The position numbers and the translations under genes were made by a program. Below the pieces are notes generated by a model. The model saw nothing but the letters and a program-made list of their open reading frames with translations, had not been told where the DNA came from and ran no database searches. Source: Corynebacterium simulans (GTDB lineage: Bacteria; Actinomycetota; Actinomycetes; Mycobacteriales; Mycobacteriaceae). Taken from it: a stretch of DNA of 64,000 nt. Shown one piece after another: positions 31,055 to 40,120 of the stretch (within the stretch, counting starts at the first letter, position 1; each line of letters begins with the position of its first letter). The stretch spans positions 1,612,001-1,676,000 of the forward strand of contig NZ_CP014634.1 in the NCBI RefSeq assembly GCF_001586215.1. The letters are read 5' to 3'.

Positions 31055-31752
31055 TGAGAATTGTCGCGCACAGGGGATACTCCGGTAAATATCCGGAGTT
31101 GTCCTCTCTTGCATTTGCTAAGGCGCTGGAGCTGCCGATTCACGGCCTCGAGTGCGATATCCGCCTGTCCCGGGACGGCAAGGTGGTGGTCAACCATGAC
31201 GCCACCCTTGACCGCACCGCGGGCCGCCCAGGCCGCATCGCGCAGATGGATTGGGAGGAGTTGCGCCAGGTCGACATCGGCGGCGGCCAGCACATGCTGC
31301 TGCTCGATGAACTGCTGGAGATGCTGGGCGATAACCCGCATCACCTTTACATCGAAACCAAGCATCCTTCCGGCCAAGGCGATGTTCTTGAAGAACAGCT
31401 GGTGCTGCGCTTGCGCTACGCCGGGCTTCTCGATGACCCCCGCATCCACATGATTTCCTTTTCCCACAAAGCAGTCCGGCGCATGCAGTCTCTTGCCCCG
31501 CAGGTCGATCGCTTCTATCTACGTCGCGACTGGGAGCGGCACTTCCCGGATGTTTTGCTTTCCCGCCCAACGGGCCTGGGTATGTCGTTGTTGCGTGCCA
31601 AATTGCGCCCCGATGACATCGGGGCCTTTGGGCTTCCTACCTATCTGTGGACGGTGGATAAACCGGATGACATGAAATGGGCGTGGTCCAACGGGATAGA
31701 CATTTTGGCCACGAATCAACCAGAAGTGGCCCTACTCGCCATAGAGCTCTAG
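31054..31752 (+). CDS. glycerophosphodiester phosphodiesterase
   Basis: 232 residues from a GTG overlapping the ldh stop. The GDPD motifs are RIVAHRGYSGKYPELS (catalytic His and metal site), LECDIRLSRDGKVVVNHD (ExD and second His) and YIETKHPS. No signal peptide, so it is cytoplasmic. It hydrolyses deacylated phospholipid head groups to sn-glycerol 3-phosphate and an alcohol. That product would feed GlpD and the acyltransferase encoded about 10 kb downstream. Confidence 0.93.
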
Positions 31753-31773
31753 CCAGCAGGTAGATTGGTGAAC

Positions 31774-32694
31774 ATGGCCAAGAAGAAAAAGAACAAGGAA
31801 CAGCTGCCTGAGGGAATGTCTCGCCGTCAGGCCAAGCTAGCTGCTCGCGCCGCAGAGCGCGCGGCCCTAGAAAAGGATGCCCGTCCCTTCGGTGGCTTGA
31901 GCGCTGAGGCTTCCCTCGTTGCGATGCAGGAATTCGTTCCTTCCGCGACTGCAAAGCTTTCCCTCAAGGGCTTTGACAAGGACGTTTATGTCGCCACCGT
32001 TCTGCCGGGCGCTTCTGCCGCACTCATCCGTGACGATGAGTTCGGCGGCGACGCATTCGTGGGCTTGCAGGTACAGTCCCACACCCACAACCCGGGCCGC
32101 GACCTCGCATTCGCCCTGAACTGGGTAAAGAATAATGAGCCGGGCTCTACCCTTGAGTCCACCGCGGCAGACGGCTCTGAGCCGGCTCTTAGCGAGCTGC
32201 TTGAGGAATCTGCAGACTTGGACATTAACGTCTACCAGGATTTCTCCTGGTGGATGCCAGAGGGCGCTCAGATCACCCCGCAGGTGGCGCAGTCTATGCA
32301 GATGGCAAACGACTCCGTCATCGAGTCCCACCAGGTAGGCAACGACATCGAGGGCATCGCCTTCTGGGCAAACGCCGGCGGCGGCAAGGCGCACATCCGT
32401 TGGGTACGCCCGAACGATGATGAGAACGCCTTCTTAAACGCCCTGGCCCGCGTTGCAGCACGCGGCGAGCTGAACCTTGGTGAAAACACCAAGTTCGCCG
32501 GCGTCTTCCGCACCCACGGCCTCATCGCGCCGGTCTTTGACCTGCAGCCAGAGGTAGCATTCGACTCCTACGAGGCAGAGCTTGCTCGTGTCGACAAGGC
32601 GCTCGCCGCAGAGATCGACAACGACGAGAACCTGAACTCCGACGAGCGCAAGCAGCTCGAGAACATCAAGTCCCGCCAGGTCACCCTGCGCTAG
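31774..32694 (+). CDS. DUF5926-family protein
   Basis: 306 residues from ATG 31774 (MAKKKKNKEQLPEG); a TTG three codons upstream is possible. The N-terminus is very basic, then helical (SRRQAKLAARAAERAALEKD). The globular part (about 40-300) has no catalytic motif I recognise (FVGLQVQSHTHNPGRDLAFA, IAFWANAGGGKAHIRWVRP). The actinobacterial family is conserved and uncharacterised. The basic N-terminus may bind nucleic acid or ribosomes. Confidence 0.78.
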   Translation: MAKKKKNKEQLPEGMSRRQAKLAARAAERAALEKDARPFGGLSAEASLVAMQEFVPSATAKLSLKGFDKDVYVATVLPGASAALIRDDEFGGDAFVGLQVQSHTHNPGRDLAFALNWVKNNEPGSTLESTAADGSEPALSELLEESADLDINVYQDFSWWMPEGAQITPQVAQSMQMANDSVIESHQVGNDIEGIAFWANAGGGKAHIRWVRPNDDENAFLNALARVAARGELNLGENTKFAGVFRTHGLIAPVFDLQPEVAFDSYEAELARVDKALAAEIDNDENLNSDERKQLENIKSRQVTLR

Positions 32695-32750
32695 AAAGTA
32701 GCTGTTTAGTACTTTCCGCGCGTACGATGCGCCTACAAAAGACACAAAGA

Positions 32751-32786
32751 AGGGGAGGCACCTCCGATGAGGTGCCTCCCCTTTTA
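32751..32786. terminator. bidirectional terminator
   Basis: GGGGAGGCACCTC pairs perfectly with GAGGTGCCTCCCC around CGAT. AAAGAA lies on the left and TTTTATG on the right, so it serves both the DUF5926 gene and the convergent LCP gene. Confidence 0.92.
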
Positions 32787-32812
32787 TGATCGCTGCTTTA
32801 CCGGGAGCGGTC

Positions 32813-34156
32813 TTACTTCAGCGAATCCCACAGCTGCTGGGTTGCTTCTTCATCCCAGAGCACCACGTTGCCTACCGTGGTGTCCTCGAAGCCGCCGATT
32901 GGCACGGTCTCGGTCTCCACGCCGCTGGCCATGGCCAGCGCCACGCGGGCCAGGTGCCAGACGTGGTCTTTTTCGCCCACGATGAAGGAGCTGGCGGTGT
33001 GGTTGACCAGGGAGATGGTCCTAAACGGATTGATCAGCGTGCTCGGCGAGGTGATCTTATCCAGCAGCGCTGCGAAGAATTCACGCTGGCGCTGGACACG
33101 GTCAAGGTCACCCATCGCGGTAGCGCGCGTGCGCACGTAGCCCAGCGCCTCCGGTCCGCGCAGCTCCTGGCAGCCCGGCTGCAGGTTGATTCCGGCGAGC
33201 GGATCATCAATCGCTTCCTTGACGCAGATATCTACACCGCCAACAGAATCAACCACGTTGGCCAGGCCGCCCATGCCGATTTCGGCATAGTGATCGATGT
33301 GCAAGCCAGTGGATTGCTCCACGGTTTCCGTCAGCAGCTGCGGGCCACCATAGGTAAAGGCAGCATTGATCTTGTCCATGCCGAAGCCAGGTACCTCGAC
33401 GTAGCTATCGCGCGGAATGGAGACCAGCTTGGCCTTGCCGGAAGCCGGAATGTGCAGGACCATGATGGTGTCGGTACGGCCGACGCCCACGTCACCACCG
33501 GTGCCGAGCTCTGCCTGCTGTTCCTCCGTCAGCCCCTGGCGGGAATCGGAGCCCACCAACAGCCAGTTGGTGCCCGCTGTATTGGAGACCTGCTGTTCCG
33601 GCATCGCCTCGATGCGGGTCAGGCGCGAATCCGTCCACAAGGTAAAGACCAAGGTCAGCACGAGCATGATCGCCACGAACCAGCCCAGGCAGCCCAAAGA
33701 CTTCTTAATCGGGTTTACCTTCTTGCGGCGGCGATGCGGACGCTGCGGTTTTACGCCCCTTGGGCCTTCAGGTGAGCGATAGCTGCGCGGTACATCTGGC
33801 GTTGCGCGCCGAGGCGCACGCTGGGGCATGCTCTGCTGTTCGCGCCGGGGCGGCGTGCGCCGTGGCGCGCCCTGATTGCGCTCCATGTATGCGCCCACAT
33901 CAAAACGGGTTTCTTCCGGGCGGGGAGAGGTCGGGCGGGCGCTAGGGCTACTCGCCGCAGATCCTGCCCGCGGTGGGCGCGGCGCTGCTTGGCGACGCCG
34001 CACTGGGCGCCCAAAGCGGTCCCTTATAGGTTTGCCGTCAGCACCGAGCACGTAGTCTGCGGCCGAGCCTGCGCCGGAATCTGCTCCGGAGGCGGGCACA
34101 GGGCTATCACCTGCGCGGCGTGCCTCGCGATGCGGGTCTCGTCCAGATTGAGTCAT
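32813..34156 (-). CDS. LytR-CpsA-Psr (LCP) family protein
   Basis: 447 residues. A long disordered Pro/Arg-rich cytoplasmic N-terminus (about 1-150) is followed by one membrane helix (GCLGWFVAIMLVLTLVFTLW). The LCP domain has the key arginine/aspartate blocks GRTDTIMVLHI, SIPRDSYVEVPGFGMDKINA, VDSVGGVDICV and YVRTRATAMGDLDRVQRQ. LCP enzymes transfer cell-wall glycopolymers to peptidoglycan; in corynebacteria that substrate is arabinogalactan. Neighbouring gene order matches the C. glutamicum LcpB locus as I remember it. Confidence 0.92.
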   Translation of the reverse strand: MTQSGRDPHREARRAGDSPVPASGADSGAGSAADYVLGADGKPIRDRFGRPVRRRQAAPRPPRAGSAASSPSARPTSPRPEETRFDVGAYMERNQGAPRRTPPRREQQSMPQRAPRRATPDVPRSYRSPEGPRGVKPQRPHRRRKKVNPIKKSLGCLGWFVAIMLVLTLVFTLWTDSRLTRIEAMPEQQVSNTAGTNWLLVGSDSRQGLTEEQQAELGTGGDVGVGRTDTIMVLHIPASGKAKLVSIPRDSYVEVPGFGMDKINAAFTYGGPQLLTETVEQSTGLHIDHYAEIGMGGLANVVDSVGGVDICVKEAIDDPLAGINLQPGCQELRGPEALGYVRTRATAMGDLDRVQRQREFFAALLDKITSPSTLINPFRTISLVNHTASSFIVGEKDHVWHLARVALAMASGVETETVPIGGFEDTTVGNVVLWDEEATQQLWDSLK

Positions 34157-34259
34157 GCGCTCAACTCTACATCGAATTCACTCCTGTCCCATATGTGTAC
34201 ATGCGTTTGTCCACATACGTTTGTTCCGAACTGGGCTGTGCATAAACAGAATGCGCCGT

Positions 34260-35009
34260 CTAGAAAAGCAGGGAATATCCCACGAAAGCCACTGCGTCGA
34301 TGAGAAAGTGCGCGATGACAAGCGGCCAAACTTTGCCGGTCTTGGCATAGAAGTATCCGTAGACCAGCCCCATCACGATGTTGCCGAAACCTGCCGATAC
34401 ACCCTGGTAGAGATGATAGGAACCGCGCAGGATTGATGACGCCGCGAGGGTAGCCGGCAGCGCCCAGCCTGATTGGCGCAGGCGGGTCATAAACCAGTAG
34501 ACCACCACGACTTCCTCGGCAAAGGCGTTCGCGGCCGACTTCAAAAGCAGCACTGGCATTTCCACCCAGGCATTATCGAAGGAGGTTGGGACCACTTCCT
34601 TGGTCCAACCAAAGTGCAGCGCAGTGTAGTACAGTGCGAGCCCCGGCAACCCGATGAGTGCGGCCAGGCCTGCGCCCTGCAGCCAATCCCTTACACGCAG
34701 GAAACGCTCAAGCATCGCCGCGGGTTTGTTCCGGACCGAAAGCAAATAGAGCGCCAGCGCGCCCCAGGAAAACAGCACGGCGGCGGAGCAGAGCTGCAGG
34801 CCCAGGTCCAGCCACGGGGAGACAGATTGGCTCGAGTTGATGGTCACCGATTGCGCGTTTAGTGGTGCTGGATTGAGCAGGTCATCGATGAGCCGCAGCA
34901 CCGAGCGCACGCCCGAAATACCAAAACTCAAGGCCAAGACGATGAGGATTTCCGTCAGCCTCGTCCGGTTCTTTTGGTTTCCGGCCTCTTTAAGATGCCC
35001 GCGCGTCAT
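34260..35009 (-). CDS. CPBP-family intramembrane protease homologue
   Basis: 249 residues, about seven helices. The CPBP (Rce1-like) motifs are NAFAEEVVVVYWF for the EExxxR motif, ILRGSYHLYQG for FxxxH and VIAHFLIDA. The arginine of EExxxR is replaced by valine and the Phe of FxxxH by Arg. From memory this variant is shared by many actinobacterial members, so it may still be active. It starts with an ATGA overlap on the amidase gene. Confidence 0.8.
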   Translation of the reverse strand: MTRGHLKEAGNQKNRTRLTEILIVLALSFGISGVRSVLRLIDDLLNPAPLNAQSVTINSSQSVSPWLDLGLQLCSAAVLFSWGALALYLLSVRNKPAAMLERFLRVRDWLQGAGLAALIGLPGLALYYTALHFGWTKEVVPTSFDNAWVEMPVLLLKSAANAFAEEVVVVYWFMTRLRQSGWALPATLAASSILRGSYHLYQGVSAGFGNIVMGLVYGYFYAKTGKVWPLVIAHFLIDAVAFVGYSLLF

Positions 35010-36154
35010 GGGTGCAGCACCTTCGCTAAGCCGAGCAGCTCGGCGTCGTCAAGCGTTATGCCTCCCAAATGCACGCCCACCGGCGGATGGTCTGGCACCT
35101 TCCAGGGAATCGAAACCGCGGGCAGCATCGCGACGTTGAACAGCGAGCCCCACGGCGACCACCGCGTTTGTTCGTCGAAATTCTCCTGGTGCGGGAGGGC
35201 GGTGAACGCGCCGCGCCTGGGCGGATCATAGGTCAGCATTGGCGTGAGAATGGCGTCTACCTGCCAGTACTGCGCCAACAACGCCGGCAGCTGCGCCGCG
35301 TGCTCGCGCGCCGCCGCGTGCTCGGCGTTGCTTACCTGCATCCCCAGTTGGCGGATCCACTCGGCGTAGCCGGTGGTCTCCGGGAGCTTGGCCAGCTTGC
35401 GCATGAATAGGCGCTGGAAAGCTTGGAATGTCTCGCCTGCCTGCGGATAGGGCGAAATCGCCACCGTTTCGAAGCCCTGCCCCTCTAGTACCTGCGCTGC
35501 TTCTTTGACCGCCTGCAGCATGTGCGGGGCAACGGCCGTGGAAGCAAAGAGCGGATCGACCAGCACGCCTACCCGTGCGCGTGGCGTCCGTGGGCACAGT
35601 TCGTGGAGAAAAGCGGCGTCGTCAAGAGTGCGCGCAATAAAGCCCTGCACCGCCAGCTCCTCGCCGGAGGGCTTGAAGCCCACCACGCCACAAGCTGCAG
35701 CGGGCACCCGGATGGAGCCGCCGCCGTCCGAAGCATGGGCCGCACGCAGCAACCCTCGGGCCACCTGCACGGCCGCACCGCCCGAGGAACCACCCGGCGT
35801 CTTTCCTGGATAGAGCGGGTTATCCGGATGCGGCAGGTCCACCGGCTCCGTATCTACCCGCAGGCCCAGCTCCGGTGCCGCGGACTTACCCACGATGCGC
35901 GCTCCCTGCTGCTCCAAGCGCTCGATGAAAGGATCGCTGAACTCTGGGAGATAGGTGCGCTGCACATGCCCCATGGTGGTAGGCATGCCCGCTACATCGT
36001 TGAGATCCTTGGCGGAGAGTATCCACCCGCTTAACCGGCCTTCCGCCTGCGGTGCGCGCTCCAAGTCGAGGTGGGTAAATCCATGCTCTTCGGCGCTTAA
36101 ATGCGCAAGCGATTCGCGGAGAGCCGCCAAGCTGAAATCCGGGGAAAACTCCAT
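35006..36154 (-). CDS. amidase signature enzyme
   Basis: 382 residues from ATG 36154; the longer open frame upstream is antisense to pheA. The amidase-signature core is GWILSAKDLNDVAG (catalytic Lys), then PGKTPGGSSGGAAVQVARGL (Ser-cis-Ser region) and SDGGGSIRVPAAACGVVGFKPS (nucleophilic Ser). The protein is shorter than typical 450-500-residue members. It probably hydrolyses a small amide; the substrate is unclear. It is divergent from pheA. Confidence 0.9.
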   Translation of the reverse strand: MEFSPDFSLAALRESLAHLSAEEHGFTHLDLERAPQAEGRLSGWILSAKDLNDVAGMPTTMGHVQRTYLPEFSDPFIERLEQQGARIVGKSAAPELGLRVDTEPVDLPHPDNPLYPGKTPGGSSGGAAVQVARGLLRAAHASDGGGSIRVPAAACGVVGFKPSGEELAVQGFIARTLDDAAFLHELCPRTPRARVGVLVDPLFASTAVAPHMLQAVKEAAQVLEGQGFETVAISPYPQAGETFQAFQRLFMRKLAKLPETTGYAEWIRQLGMQVSNAEHAAAREHAAQLPALLAQYWQVDAILTPMLTYDPPRRGAFTALPHQENFDEQTRWSPWGSLFNVAMLPAVSIPWKVPDHPPVGVHLGGITLDDAELLGLAKVLHP

Positions 36155-36187
36155 GGCGCCACAGTCTAGTGGGCTAGGGTTGCCAGC

Positions 36188-37105
36188 ATGAGCACCGCAA
36201 CAAAAATTGCTTTCCTTGGCCCCGCCGGTACCTTCACCGAGGCTGCCCTGCAGCAGATGGCCAGTGAATTCGCCGCCGTGGAGCCGCTGCCAGTGGACTC
36301 GCCTGCGGCAGCTGTGAACGCGGTGCGCGCAGGTAAAGCGGATTATGCCTGCGTTGCTCTGGAAAATTCGGTCGACGGTGCGGTGACCGCCACCTCCGAC
36401 GCCCTGGTCGATGGCGACGCAGTGCAGATCTATCGCGAAGTCGACCTGCCCGTTGCGTTTAGCATCATGGTCCGGCCCGGCACTAAGCCCACTGACGTGC
36501 GTACCTTCTCCACCCATCCGGTGGCCTTGCAGCAGGTCCGTGGCTGGTTGGCAGAGAATCTTCCCGCTGCCACGTTTGTTGCCGCCAGCTCCAATGGTGC
36601 CGCAGCCCAGGCGGTAGCTGCGGGGGAAGTCGATGCGGCAGCAGCGCCGACCCGCGCCGCGGAACTCTTTGAGCTGGACACGCTTGCCGATGCCGTGGCC
36701 GACGTCCAGGGCGCCACCACCCGCTTCGTCCTCGCGGGGCTGCCCGGAAAACCAACGACCCGCACCGGTCGTGACAAGACCGCAGTGGTCTTTACCCTGC
36801 CCAACGAACCAGGTTCGTTGGTCGGCGCACTGGAGGAATTCGCCCACCGCGGTGTGGATCTTTCCCGTATCGAATCGCGGCCTACCCGCACCGGACTCGG
36901 CACGTATAGGTTCCACGTGGAACTAGTAGGCCACATCGATGACGAACCCGTGGCCGCAGCGCTGCGCGCATTGTGGTTGCGCGCGGAAGAACTCGTCTTC
37001 TTGGGTTCGTGGCCCTCCTATTCGGATAAGGGCACGCAGCCGCGTGATCTATCGCGCTTGAAAGCGGCAGATGAATGGGTAGCGCGGGCACGGAAGGGCC
37101 AATAG
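36188..37105 (+). CDS. pheA: prephenate dehydratase
   Basis: 305 residues. The N-terminal domain starts IAFLGPAGTFTEAAL and contains the catalytic TRF motif in ATTRFVLAG (about residue 178). The ACT domain (about 195-275) has the phenylalanine-binding ESRP motif in LSRIESRPTR and GALEEF in place of GAL. It makes phenylpyruvate for phenylalanine synthesis and should be feedback-inhibited by phenylalanine. It is a monofunctional dehydratase without chorismate mutase, as in actinobacteria. The phosphatase gene starts 11 nt downstream. Confidence 0.96.
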   Translation: MSTATKIAFLGPAGTFTEAALQQMASEFAAVEPLPVDSPAAAVNAVRAGKADYACVALENSVDGAVTATSDALVDGDAVQIYREVDLPVAFSIMVRPGTKPTDVRTFSTHPVALQQVRGWLAENLPAATFVAASSNGAAAQAVAAGEVDAAAAPTRAAELFELDTLADAVADVQGATTRFVLAGLPGKPTTRTGRDKTAVVFTLPNEPGSLVGALEEFAHRGVDLSRIESRPTRTGLGTYRFHVELVGHIDDEPVAAALRALWLRAEELVFLGSWPSYSDKGTQPRDLSRLKAADEWVARARKGQ

Positions 37106-37116
37106 TGTAGGAAACT

Positions 37117-37782
37117 ATGAGCGGAAGAATCTTTCTCGTGCGCCATGGCCAGACCTACTCCAACGTCGAGCACCTGCTCGATACACGCCCGCCGGGAGCC
37201 GAGCTTACCGAGCGTGGCCGTGGTCAGGCCACGGACGTTGGCCAAGAGCTTGCGGAGCTAACCGCAGGCCGCAAGGTGCGCTTTTATTGCTCTATTGCGC
37301 TGCGCGCCCAGCAAACCGCGATGCTGGCGGCGGAGTCTTTTGCCAAGGCCACCGGCCAAATCCGTGTGCCTGTGGAGGTAAAGACGGGCATCCACGAAAT
37401 TTTCGCCGGCGACTTCGAGATGGACGGCAGCGAGGACGCCCACCGTTCCTACATGGTGGCGCTGCGCGGCTGGCTCGACGGCGACGAGAACGCCTGCATG
37501 GAAGGCGGCGAGACCTACCGCAACGTGCTGGAGCGCTATCAGCCAGTTATTGAAGAAATTGCCGCTAACCTAGGCGAGGACGAGGACGCGGTCGTTGTCA
37601 GCCATGGCGCCGCCATTCGTGTGGTCAGCCGTCACGCCACCGGAGTCGACGCGGACTTCGCCTACACCGGGTACATGGCAAACGGACGTTTTACGGTGAT
37701 GGAGCCCAACGGCCAGCCCTTTGGCAAGTGGACACTGAAACGCTGGGCAGATACCGATATGGAAGAATCCAGCAGCATCTAG
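37117..37782 (+). CDS. histidine phosphatase (phosphoglycerate-mutase-like)
   Basis: 221 residues. The catalytic histidine is in FLVRHGQTYSN, with arginine near RAQQTAMLAAESF, and the second histidine in VVVSHGAAIRVV. Length and motifs fit the GpmB/CobC-like phosphatase group, not the 2,3-bisphosphoglycerate-dependent glycolytic mutase. It is 11 nt after pheA and likely in the same transcript. Substrate not deducible. Confidence 0.9.
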   Translation: MSGRIFLVRHGQTYSNVEHLLDTRPPGAELTERGRGQATDVGQELAELTAGRKVRFYCSIALRAQQTAMLAAESFAKATGQIRVPVEVKTGIHEIFAGDFEMDGSEDAHRSYMVALRGWLDGDENACMEGGETYRNVLERYQPVIEEIAANLGEDEDAVVVSHGAAIRVVSRHATGVDADFAYTGYMANGRFTVMEPNGQPFGKWTLKRWADTDMEESSSI

Positions 37783-37791
37783 CCGAGGGCG

Positions 37792-38139
37792 CTAACCCCA
37801 GCCCAGATGGTGTAGCTCGTGTTCTTCTAGCCCGAAGTAGTGGCCGAGCTCGTGGAAGACGGTCACCTCGACTTGGTGCGCCAGCTCTTCTTCCGTGTTG
37901 CACCATTCCTGCAGCGCACCACGGTAGATGAAGATGGTGTCGGGGAGAAAGCCCGTGTGGTCGAAAGTGCGATCCGGAAGGGCCACGCCCACGTAGAGGC
38001 CCAACAGGTGGGGATTTTCTGCGTTGAAATCCTCCACCAAGATGGCCAGGTTGCGCATCCGCTGGACGAACTCGTCCGGGAGTTTATCGAGCGCATCGTT
38101 GACCATCTCATCGAAGCGCTCTTCGCTTACTAAATACAC
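37792..38139 (-). CDS. metallopeptidase-family protein (zincin-like, HExxH)
   Basis: 115 residues from a GTG (VYLVSEERFDEMVNDALD). The zinc motif is HELGHYFGLEEHEL, i.e. HExxH plus a third possible ligand. It belongs to the short actinobacterial zincin-like family of about 110-140 residues, with no signal peptide. It is convergent with the phosphatase gene at 37117 and upstream of the septum-formation gene on the same strand. The substrate is unknown. Confidence 0.88.
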   Translation of the reverse strand: MYLVSEERFDEMVNDALDKLPDEFVQRMRNLAILVEDFNAENPHLLGLYVGVALPDRTFDHTGFLPDTIFIYRGALQEWCNTEEELAHQVEVTVFHELGHYFGLEEHELHHLGWG

Positions 38140-38184
38140 CTGCTGCTCGTTATCGCCTTTTGTATTACCGATTTGCTCGGCTTA

Positions 38185-39276
38185 TTACTGCGCGGCAGGT
38201 GCCGGAGTGTTAGCCGCCGAGCTATTGTCTGCTGGGGCGCCCTGTGCGTTAGGCGCTGGGGTGGGCGCTGCGGAAGGGTTGCGCACCGGATTGCGCTCTG
38301 GCTGGACTGCTGGTGGCGCGCCGTCGATAGTCAGAGCGTTACGGCCGCCAGTGGCTGAGCCGGTGATGGTGGAGAAGTGGCCATCGTTTGGGTGCATCAA
38401 AGAGCAGTTCACGGAGCGGCTGCCACCGTTCCATGCGGCCTCGCTGACCGAGCCCCAGAAGGGTTGCAAGGTGGACTGATAAAGGTTTTCTTCCTCGCCC
38501 AGGTACTCGATGGCGGCGGCCGTACAAGTTTCGTTGAGGTAGGAGTTTAGTTCCTCACCGTTGGGGTAGCCACCGGTGAAGTGCTCGCCCAGGTTCACGA
38601 TGGATACGGTCTCCAGCTGGTGCGGCTGCGCACAGTCCACGGTGCGCACGATCTGCTTGTCATCGATGCTGCGGCATTCGCCAGGCTTGGCGACGACCGC
38701 CTGATCCACCGCTTCCACGTTGCCGGTATTTAGCTGTGGAACGCCTGCCTCATCGGTGGTCTGTAGGCCACAGAGTAGGGTGCGATCTCCTTGCTGCCAT
38801 GCAGCCTGTGGCGGCAGGACAGATGCAATGTCGTACTTGCCGTTTGGATCCCATTTGCCGTGCAGGTAGCCCAGGGTGCTGGACTCGCACAGCTCATCGC
38901 GCAGGGCATTCTGGCGGGTTACGTCGGGCCGCTCAGCGTCGGGGCCGAACTCGCTGGTGGGGTAGGTGCTGAGATCCTCGCGAGCAGCAACCTCAAAGCG
39001 GTGCGGCTTATCGCAGGAAATCTCGGCGAAGTTAGAGATTTCTCCCTTGCCGTCGATGTCCCAGGATAAGCAGGTGCCGGACTCGGCCGAGGTAAACGCA
39101 ACTACCTCCGGCTCGGCGGAGGGCTGCTCTGCTTTATTGGGAGCGGACTGGTTGTTCGTGCTGCCAGTATTCGGGCTAAGCAGCCCGTATGCACCGAGAA
39201 ACGCGGCGGCTGCGAGGGTGGCCACCAAGAATAAGCGGACGGCAAACGATGAGCGCCAAGGAGAATTCTTACTCAT
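38185..39276 (-). CDS. septum-formation-family membrane protein
   Basis: 363 residues from ATG 39276, preceded by GGGAGGCCTT. One N-terminal membrane anchor (LFLVATLAAAAFLGAYGLL). Then two copies of the Septum_form module, each with paired cysteines: TCLSWDIDG...ISCDKPHRFEV near 60-90 and GECRSIDDKQ...VDCAQPHQLETV near 195-220. The tail (about 320-363) is Pro/Ala/Asn-rich. Proteins of this domain are membrane-bound outside the cell; the septal role is inferred from the family name. Confidence 0.82.
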   Translation of the reverse strand: MSKNSPWRSSFAVRLFLVATLAAAAFLGAYGLLSPNTGSTNNQSAPNKAEQPSAEPEVVAFTSAESGTCLSWDIDGKGEISNFAEISCDKPHRFEVAAREDLSTYPTSEFGPDAERPDVTRQNALRDELCESSTLGYLHGKWDPNGKYDIASVLPPQAAWQQGDRTLLCGLQTTDEAGVPQLNTGNVEAVDQAVVAKPGECRSIDDKQIVRTVDCAQPHQLETVSIVNLGEHFTGGYPNGEELNSYLNETCTAAAIEYLGEEENLYQSTLQPFWGSVSEAAWNGGSRSVNCSLMHPNDGHFSTITGSATGGRNALTIDGAPPAVQPERNPVRNPSAAPTPAPNAQGAPADNSSAANTPAPAAQ

Positions 39277-39320
39277 AAGGCCTCCCATAGTACCCGCCTG
39301 CCTGGGATTCTTCTTATCCC

Positions 39321-40055
39321 TTAGGTGTCGAGAGCGCGGCTTACCCGTGTGGTAAGCCGGTAGCGGTCGGTGCGATAGACCGAAGAACACCACTCAACTG
39401 GGCGATCGCCCGAGCGGGACTTGCGGATGATGTGCAGCAGTGGGGTGCCGGGCTCGACGTCGAGAAGCTGCGCTATCTCCGCATCCGCCGCAATCGCCGT
39501 GACCGTCTGATCCGCCTCCGTGATCGGTAGATCGAAGTTGGAGTCCAGGATGGCGTAGACCGAGTTGTAGATGTCATTTTCCAGAAGGTTGGGAACAAAG
39601 GCAGAGTTATACCAACCGTCATCGATGGAATAGGGCTCCCCATCGCCCAAGCGGAGGCGGCGTAGGTGGGTATGCGTCACGGAAGGATCGGCGCCGAAGA
39701 ACTCGGACACCTCATCCGGGGCTGACGCGCGGCCGCCCAAGAGGATTTTGCTGGAGGCCTGGACACGTTGGGCACCCATTTCATCGGAGAATGAGGCCAA
39801 ATGCAGACGAGATACTAGGGGATTAGGGGCGACGAAGGTGCCTTTGCCGCGCACGCGCCGCAGGCGTCCGGCGGCAACCAAATCACCGATGGCGCGGCGC
39901 ACCGTGATGCGAGAGACGCCATAAGTCTCTTCCAGAATGCGCTCACCTGGGAGGATGTCCCCTGGCTTCAAAGTGGTGTTGCACAGCTCGGTGAGGATGT
40001 CACGCAGCTGGGCATGCTTTGGGACGGGTCCATCGGTGATGATTTGTGCGGTCAT
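39321..40055 (-). CDS. farR: FarR/HutC-type GntR regulator
   Basis: 244 residues from ATG 40055. The GntR winged helix is PKHAQLRDILTELCNTTLKP, then LEETYGVSRITVRRAIGDLV and VRGKGTFVAPNP. The C-terminal UTRA domain (about 80-240) has the HutC-type pattern THLRRLRLGDGEPYSIDDGW. It is divergent from serS with a 65-nt gap, as farR is in C. glutamicum to my memory, where FarR affects amino-acid biosynthesis genes. GGTTATTACC at 40075-40084, between the two starts, is a possible operator half. Confidence 0.85.
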   Translation of the reverse strand: MTAQIITDGPVPKHAQLRDILTELCNTTLKPGDILPGERILEETYGVSRITVRRAIGDLVAAGRLRRVRGKGTFVAPNPLVSRLHLASFSDEMGAQRVQASSKILLGGRASAPDEVSEFFGADPSVTHTHLRRLRLGDGEPYSIDDGWYNSAFVPNLLENDIYNSVYAILDSNFDLPITEADQTVTAIAADAEIAQLLDVEPGTPLLHIIRKSRSGDRPVEWCSSVYRTDRYRLTTRVSRALDT

Positions 40056-40120
40056 AAACACATAATAATTCGCTGGTTATTACCACTGCAAGGGCAGCCT
40101 AGTGCGCTAAACTTTTAAGC

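Noticed and set aside
32786..33775. long plus-strand open frame antisense to the LCP gene
   Set aside because: It mirrors codon structure of the real gene on the other strand and has no recognisable domain.
34260..35009. inactive CPBP protease because EExxxR lacks Arg
   Set aside because: The EEVVVV and RGSYHLYQG variants are, from memory, shared by many actinobacterial homologues, so they look like a subfamily feature, not damage.
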